DNA of 5,243 nt from Nitriliruptoraceae bacterium. GTDB lineage: Bacteria; Actinomycetota; Nitriliruptoria; Nitriliruptorales; Nitriliruptoraceae. Under the pieces are notes generated by a model, which saw only the letters and a program-made list of their open reading frames with translations, made no database searches and was not told the origin of the DNA. Both the position numbers and the translations under genes were made by a program. Below, piece after piece: positions 1 to 3,846 of this stretch. The stretch spans positions 1 to 5,243 of the forward strand of contig SKNP01000196.1 in the NCBI GenBank assembly GCA_007120485.1. Direction: 5' to 3'. Every line of letters starts with the position of its first letter. The first letter of the stretch is position 1.

Positions 1-96
1 CTGCCGACGGCTCCACCGCCGGCGCCGCTGCCGACGGGGCCACCGCCGGCGCCGCGGCGGTCGACGGGTCCGTGGAGGGCTCCACCGCCGGCGCCG
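1..96. repeat. 27-bp tandem repeat, in frame, in the N-terminal coding region
   Basis: Bases 1-27 and 28-54 are adjacent 27-bp copies differing only at two neighbouring positions (11-12 against 38-39). A partial third copy at 78-96 matches 9-27 exactly over 19 bp. Because 27 bp is nine codons, copy number can change without breaking the minus-strand frame, and each copy adds one Ala/Pro-rich unit. The array may continue past the left edge. Confidence 0.75.
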
Positions 97-163
97 TCGT
101 GGCACGACCGGTCCCACCCGCGGGAGCGGAGTCGGTGGCCGGAGCGGAGGTCGTGGTGTGCAT
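1..163 (-). CDS. N-terminus of an unidentified protein with Ala/Pro-rich repeats (cut by left window edge)
   Basis: I do not recognise this gene. An ATG at 163-161 opens a frame that stays open to the window edge, giving 54 residues. They are almost entirely Ala, Pro, Thr, Ser, Val and Glu, with no signal peptide or membrane segment. The sequence is built on a 9-residue unit resembling APAVEPSAA, seen about three times from residue 24 on, so it is probably a disordered N-terminal extension ahead of a domain outside the window. The start is supported by a TGC-GATACT extended -10 whose expected +1 falls on the ATG, so no Shine-Dalgarno is needed. The gene follows the ligase gene on the same strand, but a 339 bp gap and its own promoter argue against simple co-transcription. 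The plus-strand reading of this stretch is richer in Arg and Trp and less protein-like. Confidence 0.5.
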   Translation of the reverse strand, partial: MHTTTSAPATDSAPAGGTGRATTAPAVEPSTDPSTAAAPAVAPSAAAPAVEPSA

Positions 164-164
164 G

Positions 165-193
165 ACAGTCAGTATCGCAGCAGACTGTGACAG
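165..193. promoter_or_regulatory. Inverted repeat around the -10, possible operator
   Basis: ACAGTC at 165-170 is the exact reverse complement of GACTGT at 183-188, and the 12 bases between them hold the putative -10. The right arm overlaps another small palindrome, CTGT-G-ACAG, at 185-193. TGACAG also occurs as a direct repeat at 163-168 and 188-193. Six-base arms can arise by chance, so the main support is their position around the -10. Confidence 0.3.
171..179 (-). promoter_or_regulatory. Extended -10 element for a leaderless transcript
   Basis: On the minus strand the sequence reads TGC-GATACT, then seven bases, then ATG. TG one base before the hexamer is the extended -10 pattern, and GATACT keeps the important A2 and T6. 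The usual distance from -10 to +1 puts transcription start on or beside the A of the ATG, which predicts a leaderless mRNA, a common arrangement in actinobacteria. There is no convincing -35, as expected for an extended -10. The hexamer lies exactly in the loop of an inverted repeat, ACAGTC (165-170) and GACTGT (183-188), so a bound regulator could block it. Confidence 0.4.
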
Positions 194-260
194 CCCGATG
201 ATGGATATCGACCAACTGTGGAGAAGCGGGCAGCCGGCCACGGCGACCCCGCCTCTGGCA

Positions 261-496
261 CTCACGGACCGGGGGGCGACTTCCGGTCTTCGCGGACGGT
301 GGCGGTGGTTTCCCGGTCGTCGCGGACGGTGGCGGTGTCTCCCTGATCTTCGGGGACCGTCGAGGTGTCTTCCGATCTTCGGGGACCGTCGAGGTGTCTT
401 CCGGTCTTCGGGGGACCGTGGGGGTGACACCGGCTCTCGCGGACCGCGAAGGTGACGTCCCGGCTTTCACCGACCGCGGCGGTCACGGACCTCCGG
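261..496. repeat. Degenerate 29-30 bp minisatellite, about eight copies
   Basis: Eight head-to-tail units fill most of the gap behind the ligase gene: 261-286, 287-316, 317-346, 347-375, 376-404, 405-433, 434-463 and 464-496. Read on the plus strand, a unit starts near TCTTCGCGGACCGT, continues through a GGTG block and ends near TCCGG. Units 347-375 and 376-404 differ at one base, and units 287-316 and 317-346 also pair closely, which suggests stepwise duplication by slippage. There are no unique spacers, so this is not CRISPR. On the minus strand the array lies in the 3' trailer of the ligase transcript, starting seven bases after its stop. The unit nearest that stop contains GACCGC-G-GCGGTC (472-484), a possible short hairpin with no U-tract. 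The remaining part of the gap, 197-260, shows nothing recognisable. Confidence 0.85.
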
Positions 497-502
497 CAGC
501 GC

Positions 503-1981
503 CTACGGCAGCGGCCAGCGGTGGACCGGCTCGTTGGTGCGCATGTGCTCGAGGTAGCGGCGGGTCATCTCGATCAGTGCCTCGTCGCGGTCGAGGCCTT
601 CGTCGTCGAAGAGCGAGCGGAACGTCCGGACCTGCCAGTTGGCGCCGGTACGACGGTGCAGTGCTCGCTGCTCGATGATGCCGAGGTAGTGGTCGCGGTC
701 GGTGGGATCGACGTCCCAGGCGTCGAGGCCGGCCCGGGCGATCGGGAGCAGCGTGCGCAGGATCAGCTCGCTGGCGGGGACCTGCCCGACACCCGGCCAG
801 TACAGCTCGCCGTCGATGCCGTCGCGGGCGGCTGAGCGGAAGTTGTCGGCGGCTGCGGCGAACGACAGCTGCCGGGAGATCGGTTCGTCCTGGTCGACCA
901 ACCCGCGGACCAGGCCGTAGTAGAAGGCGGCGTTGGCGACGATGTCGGCCATCGTCGGGCCGGCCGGCAGGACCCGGTTCTCCAGCCGCAGGTGTGGCTT
1001 GCCGCGGGCGACGGCGTAGATGGGCCGGTTCCAGCGGTACACCGTGCCGTTGTGCAGCACCAGCTCCGGCAGGTGCGGGATGTCCCCACGGCCGAGGACC
1101 GCCTCCGGATCCTCGTCGTCGAGCAGAGGCAGCAACGCGGGGAAGTAGCGGACGTTCTCGTCGAACAGGTCCATGACCCGGTCGATCCAGCGTTCACCGA
1201 ACCAGACCCGCGGCCGGACCCCCTGGGCGGTGAGTTCCTCCGAGCGGGTGTCGATCGTCTGCTCGAACAGGGCGATGCGGGTCTCGCGGTTGAGCTCCTT
1301 GCCGAGCAGGAACGGTGAGTTGGCGCCGATCGCCACCTGCGCGCCGGCGATGGCCTGGGCGGCGTTCCAGGCGGTCGCGAAGCCGTCGGGGCTGACCTGC
1401 AGGTGCAGCTGGACGGAGGTCGCGGCGGCCTCCATCGCGATCGAGGACGCCTGCAGTGATAGCCGCTCGACACCTTCGATCTGGAGCTGGAGGTCCTCGC
1501 CCCGGGCGTCGAGGATCTGCTCGTTGAGCAGGTGGTAGCGCGGGTTGGCCGAGAGGTTCTGGATCGTGACGTGGAGGTCCTTGAGCGTCGGGATGATCCC
1601 GAACATCGCCACGTGTGCGTCCAGCTCGCTGGCCCGACGGTCCGCGTGGGCGAAGGAGGTCGTCAGCTCCTCCTCGATCTCCCGGAAGACGGTGCTGACC
1701 AGCTTGTGCGGAGCGAGGTTGAACTCGATGTTGAACTGGGCGAGTTCGGTCTGGAAGTCGGCGGACTCGATCCGGCTGAGCAGCTCCTCGTTGATCATCG
1801 TCGGCTCGCCGGCCTCATCGACGACGTAGAACTCGACCTCGACCCCGATCAGCTTGCGTTCGCGCTCGAACCGGCCCTCGTCGAGCATCCGCTGGAGGAC
1901 GGCCAGGTCGCGCTTGACCTTGTCGCGGTAGCGCTGACGGTCCTCCCGGGTGAACCGGGTCTCGTCGATGTCGCGTCCCAT
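503..1981 (-). CDS. Glutamate-cysteine ligase-like protein (GCS2 family)
   Basis: This is an ATP-dependent carboxylate-amine ligase of the GCS2 fold, of the roughly 490-residue type that actinobacterial genomes annotate as glutamate-cysteine ligase. Such enzymes join the glutamate gamma-carboxyl to an amine, classically cysteine; the real substrate here is unproven. Visible blocks, numbered from the chosen ATG, are: GVEVEF near 46-51 with its acidic metal/ATP-site residues, FQTELAQFN (76-84), TSVQLHLQV (188-196), GANSPFLLG (219-227), WFGERWI (260-266), ELVLHNGTVYRWNRP (306-320) and HLRLENRVLPAGPT (330-343). At 492 residues it is full length and looks cytosolic. I chose ATG 1981 because GGGGGG lies seven bases upstream; a GTG at 1996 would add five residues but has no ribosome site. 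The stop is TAG at 505-503. The gene is divergent from the acetyltransferase, separated by 77 bp. A TAGGCT at 2028-2023 on this strand could be its -10, but I see no good -35. It is not clearly the ergothioneine enzyme EgtA, as no other egt gene is nearby. Confidence 0.9.
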   Translation of the reverse strand: MGRDIDETRFTREDRQRYRDKVKRDLAVLQRMLDEGRFERERKLIGVEVEFYVVDEAGEPTMINEELLSRIESADFQTELAQFNIEFNLAPHKLVSTVFREIEEELTTSFAHADRRASELDAHVAMFGIIPTLKDLHVTIQNLSANPRYHLLNEQILDARGEDLQLQIEGVERLSLQASSIAMEAAATSVQLHLQVSPDGFATAWNAAQAIAGAQVAIGANSPFLLGKELNRETRIALFEQTIDTRSEELTAQGVRPRVWFGERWIDRVMDLFDENVRYFPALLPLLDDEDPEAVLGRGDIPHLPELVLHNGTVYRWNRPIYAVARGKPHLRLENRVLPAGPTMADIVANAAFYYGLVRGLVDQDEPISRQLSFAAAADNFRSAARDGIDGELYWPGVGQVPASELILRTLLPIARAGLDAWDVDPTDRDHYLGIIEQRALHRRTGANWQVRTFRSLFDDEGLDRDEALIEMTRRYLEHMRTNEPVHRWPLP

Positions 1982-2058
1982 GGGCGAGCCCCCCACGTCG
2001 GTGGGTCGGTGCCGGCTGGCGGAGCCTACGCTTCCGACACCCCGCCCGTGAGGTTCCG

Positions 2059-2631
2059 ATGCCGCCGACGTCCCCCGAACCGCTGGCCCCCGACCCGTCC
2101 GGAGGGGGCCCGCCCGGGGTGTCCGTACAGGCGATGTCGCCGCACCACCACGCCGCGGTGGTCGAACTGAACGATGCCGAGGTGCCCCAGGTCGGCCATC
2201 TCGGCGTCGACGGGTTGGCGCCGTTGCTGTCCCATGCGGCGCTGGCGCTCGTCGCGACGGTGGAAGGTGGGCAGCTCGGCGGTTTCCTGGTGGCCGTCGC
2301 GCCCGGGGAGGCCTACGGCAGCGACAACTACCGCTGGTTCGAGCGGCGCGGCACCGACCACCTCTACGTCGATCGCATCGCGGTAGCCAGCTCGGCGCGG
2401 CGGCGGGGGATCGGGGATGTCCTCTACGACGTGGTCGAGGAGGTCGCTCGACGGCAACGGCGGGAGGAGGTCACCTGCGAGGTGAACCTCGAACCACCGA
2501 ACCCGGGGTCGCTCGCCTTCCACCAGCGTCGCGGGTTCGTCGAGGTCGGCCAGCAGGACACCGACGGTGGGGAGAAGACCGTCGCCCTGCTCGCAAAGCC
2601 GCTGAGCGACCCGTGGAGCGACGACCGCTAG
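2059..2631 (+). CDS. GNAT-family N-acetyltransferase
   Basis: This is a single-domain GNAT acetyltransferase, which moves an acetyl group from acetyl-CoA to an amine; the substrate cannot be read from the sequence. Numbered from ATG 2059, the strand YVDRIAV (103-109) leads into the acetyl-CoA pyrophosphate loop R114-x-x-G117-x-G119 and a helix. NPGSLAFHQRRGF (148-160) is the usual C-terminal motif carrying Asn and a Phe/His pair. The blocks NYRWFERR (90-97) and CEVNLEPPNP (140-149) resemble the small predicted acetyltransferases of COG3818, as I recall that family. The N-terminal 20 residues are Pro/Gly-rich and look untypical. A GTG at 2119 has a much better ribosome site (GGAGGGGG, ten bases upstream) and starts where family similarity begins, giving 170 residues. 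ATG 2059, with GTGAGG five bases upstream, is kept as the inclusive start. The gene is divergent from the ligase and convergent with the reductase, so it is probably monocistronic. The fold call is firm and the start is not. Confidence 0.9.
   Translation: MPPTSPEPLAPDPSGGGPPGVSVQAMSPHHHAAVVELNDAEVPQVGHLGVDGLAPLLSHAALALVATVEGGQLGGFLVAVAPGEAYGSDNYRWFERRGTDHLYVDRIAVASSARRRGIGDVLYDVVEEVARRQRREEVTCEVNLEPPNPGSLAFHQRRGFVEVGQQDTDGGEKTVALLAKPLSDPWSDDR
2101..2108 (+). promoter_or_regulatory. Strong Shine-Dalgarno inside the annotated acetyltransferase start region
   Basis: GGAGGGGG lies ten bases before GTG 2119. It encodes a Gly-rich stretch if translation begins at 2059, but makes a better ribosome site than the one before ATG 2059. 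The residues after GTG 2119 (VSVQAMSP...) fit the usual first strand of GNAT proteins. I read this as evidence that the shorter start may be the true one. Confidence 0.45.
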
Positions 2632-2719
2632 GAGCCGGTGCGTCCGGTGGGCCGCTCGCCGGTGGCTGACTCGCCGGCCGCTCGCTCGCCGCTCGCCGGT
2701 GCACCGTCCCGCTACTCGT
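2632..2719. repeat. Convergent intergenic gap with short GC-rich direct repeats
   Basis: This 88-bp gap separates the ends of the acetyltransferase and reductase genes. A 14-mer, GCCGCTCGCCGGTG, occurs at 2651-2664 and again at 2688-2701, with several partial copies of its CGCTCGCCGG core between. CGGTGCACCG at 2697-2706 is a perfect 10-bp palindrome. One would expect a shared terminator here, but I find no long hairpin followed by a T-tract on either strand. CTACTCGT is directly repeated at 2712-2719 and 2720-2727, spanning the reductase stop. Confidence 0.45.
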
Positions 2720-3553
2720 CTACTCGTCGTCCCACGGGACCTGGAGGGACGCGGGGTCGATCAGCCGCTGCCCGCGACGCAGGCCATCGATGCGGGCCAT
2801 CTCGTCGGCGGAGAGCTCGAAGCCGAACACGTCCGCGTTGGACGCGACCCGTTCGGGCTTCGAGGTGCGCGGGATCGCGGAGACGCCGCGCTGCAGCATC
2901 CACCGGACGGTGACCTGGATCGGGCCGACGCCGTGGGTCTCGCCGATCTCGACCAGCACCGGGTCATCGAGCACCGCGCCCTGGGCGATGGGGCAGTAGG
3001 CGGTGAGGAACCCGTCGTTGGCGTCGAGGACCTCGATGATCCGGTCGACGGAGAGGAAGGGGTGGTGCTCGACCTGGTCGTTGACGATGGGGGCGAGGTC
3101 GAAGGCGCGCTGGAGCATCGCCGAGGGGAAGTTGGACACGCCGATGTGGCGGGTCATCTCCCGCTCGCGCAGGTCGGTGAACGCCTCCATCGTCACCTCG
3201 AGCGGAGCGACGTGCTCGGACGGCCAGTGGAGCAGCAGCAGGTCGACGTGGTCGACGCCGAGCCGCTGCAGGCTCTCCTTGTGGGTGCGTTCGACGTCGG
3301 TCGGGGCGGCAGCGTCCGGCGGCACCTTCGTGGTGAGGAACACCTCGTCGCGGTCGACCGGGCTGTCAGCGATGGCACGGCCCACCGCTTCCTCGTTGCG
3401 GTACATCTGCGCGGTGTCGATATGGCGGTAGCCGGCCTCGAGTGCCGCGGTGACGCAGCGGTAGGCATCGTCCGGTTCGAGCTGGAAGGTGCCGAACCCC
3501 AGGGCCGGCACGGTGATGCGGGGCGTCTCGATCGTGGACACGTCGGTTGGCAC
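2720..3553 (-). CDS. Aldo/keto reductase (2,5-diketo-D-gluconate reductase-like)
   Basis: This is a cytosolic NAD(P)H-dependent carbonyl reductase with an (alpha/beta)8 barrel, 277 residues long as is normal for the prokaryotic AKR group. The catalytic tetrad is intact: D46 and Y51 in HIDTAQMYRNEEAVG, K76 in TTKVPP and H109 in LLLLHWP. Cofactor contacts are visible in GVSNF (138-142), Q160 in NDQVEHHP, Y186 in AYCPIAQG, and the phosphate-binding loop IPRTSKPER (227-235). That loop has Arg229 where many relatives have Lys (IPKS). The natural substrate is unknown; small aldehydes, ketones or sugar-derived carbonyls are all possible. The frame is open back to 3721, but the upstream part is Arg/Pro-rich and unlike the family. 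GTG 3553 has GAGG six bases upstream (3563-3560) and gives the expected N-terminus before the ITVPALGFGTFQ strand. The stop is TAG at 2722-2720. It is a single gene, divergent from the chemoreceptor. A weak TAGCGT (3600-3595) could be its -10. Confidence 0.92.
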   Translation of the reverse strand: MPTDVSTIETPRITVPALGFGTFQLEPDDAYRCVTAALEAGYRHIDTAQMYRNEEAVGRAIADSPVDRDEVFLTTKVPPDAAAPTDVERTHKESLQRLGVDHVDLLLLHWPSEHVAPLEVTMEAFTDLREREMTRHIGVSNFPSAMLQRAFDLAPIVNDQVEHHPFLSVDRIIEVLDANDGFLTAYCPIAQGAVLDDPVLVEIGETHGVGPIQVTVRWMLQRGVSAIPRTSKPERVASNADVFGFELSADEMARIDGLRRGQRLIDPASLQVPWDDE

Positions 3554-3622
3554 GTCTCGCCTCGGGGCTCGGAAGTGGGAAGGCACGGTCCGCGACGCTA
3601 CCCGGCGGTGGTGTGGGGGCGA

Positions 3623-3632
3623 GGTCGCGACC
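3623..3632. promoter_or_regulatory. 10-bp perfect palindrome upstream of the reductase
   Basis: GGTCGCGACC is a perfect palindrome about 70 bp upstream of the reductase GTG and just upstream of its possible -10. It could be a dimeric regulator site, but in DNA this GC-rich such a palindrome can occur by chance. Confidence 0.2.
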
Positions 3633-3722
3633 CGGTCGGTCGTCCAGGACCGGCGGGCGTGACCGACGTGCTCCGCGTCGCCCGAGGGGTCGCCCGAACC
3701 GGGCGTGCGTCGAGCGCGCAAG

Positions 3723-3740
3723 GTGACCCCCGGCGGTCAC
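3723..3740. promoter_or_regulatory. Inverted repeat in the divergent intergenic region
   Basis: GTGACC and GGTCAC (3735-3740) form a six-base inverted repeat with a short GC-rich spacer. It lies roughly midway between the divergent reductase and chemoreceptor starts, where an operator could affect either gene. It is too short to be convincing alone. Confidence 0.2.
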
Positions 3741-3780
3741 GGTGCGCTGGTCCCGGGGGTCGGGCCGCCGACGGGCGATG

Positions 3781-3818
3781 GACACCGACGTCGCGGTGTC
3801 GTTCCCGTGACGTCGGTG
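3781..3818 (+). promoter_or_regulatory. Two overlapping, mutually exclusive hairpins upstream of the chemoreceptor
   Basis: CACCGACGTC (3783-3792) is the exact reverse complement of GACGTCGGTG (3809-3818), a 10-bp stem with a 16-base loop. Its left arm is shared with a second dyad, GACACCG (3781-3787) and CGGTGTC (3794-3800), a 7-bp stem with a 6-base loop. Only one can form at a time. The region ends 28 bases before the chemoreceptor ATG, and the ribosome site at 3836-3840 lies outside both stems. At the DNA level it holds two GACGTC palindromes 22 bp apart, about two helical turns, so a transcription-factor site is as likely as an RNA switch. Confidence 0.4.
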
Positions 3819-3835
3819 CCAGAGGTATCGAGGTC

Positions 3836-3840
3836 GGGAG
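3836..3840 (+). promoter_or_regulatory. Shine-Dalgarno site of the chemoreceptor
   Basis: GGGAG lies six bases before ATG 3847 and fixes that start; the hydrophobic helix expected at a chemoreceptor N-terminus follows ten codons later. Confidence 0.6.
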
Positions 3841-3846
3841 CCCACC

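Noticed and set aside
72..455. Plus-strand open frame of 127 codons through the left intergenic region
   Set aside because: It crosses the left-edge gene start and the repeat array, its Arg/Trp/Gly composition reflects the repeats, and no ribosome site was found for it.
472..484. Rho-independent terminator behind the ligase gene
   Set aside because: GACCGC-G-GCGGTC can form only a short stem and no T-tract follows; it is also part of the tandem repeat unit, so I did not list it as a terminator.
261..496. CRISPR array
   Set aside because: The repeats are contiguous and degenerate with no unique spacers of even length between them, and no cas gene is in the window.
1532..2170. Plus-strand open frame of 212 codons
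   Set aside because: It is antisense to the N-terminal half of the ligase and runs into the acetyltransferase in another frame. It shows no domain and is explained by codon bias of the real genes.
3554..3721. N-terminal extension of the reductase back to 3721
   Set aside because: The added 56 residues are Arg/Pro/His-rich and not part of the AKR fold, while GTG 3553 has a GAGG site at the right distance and gives the normal family length.
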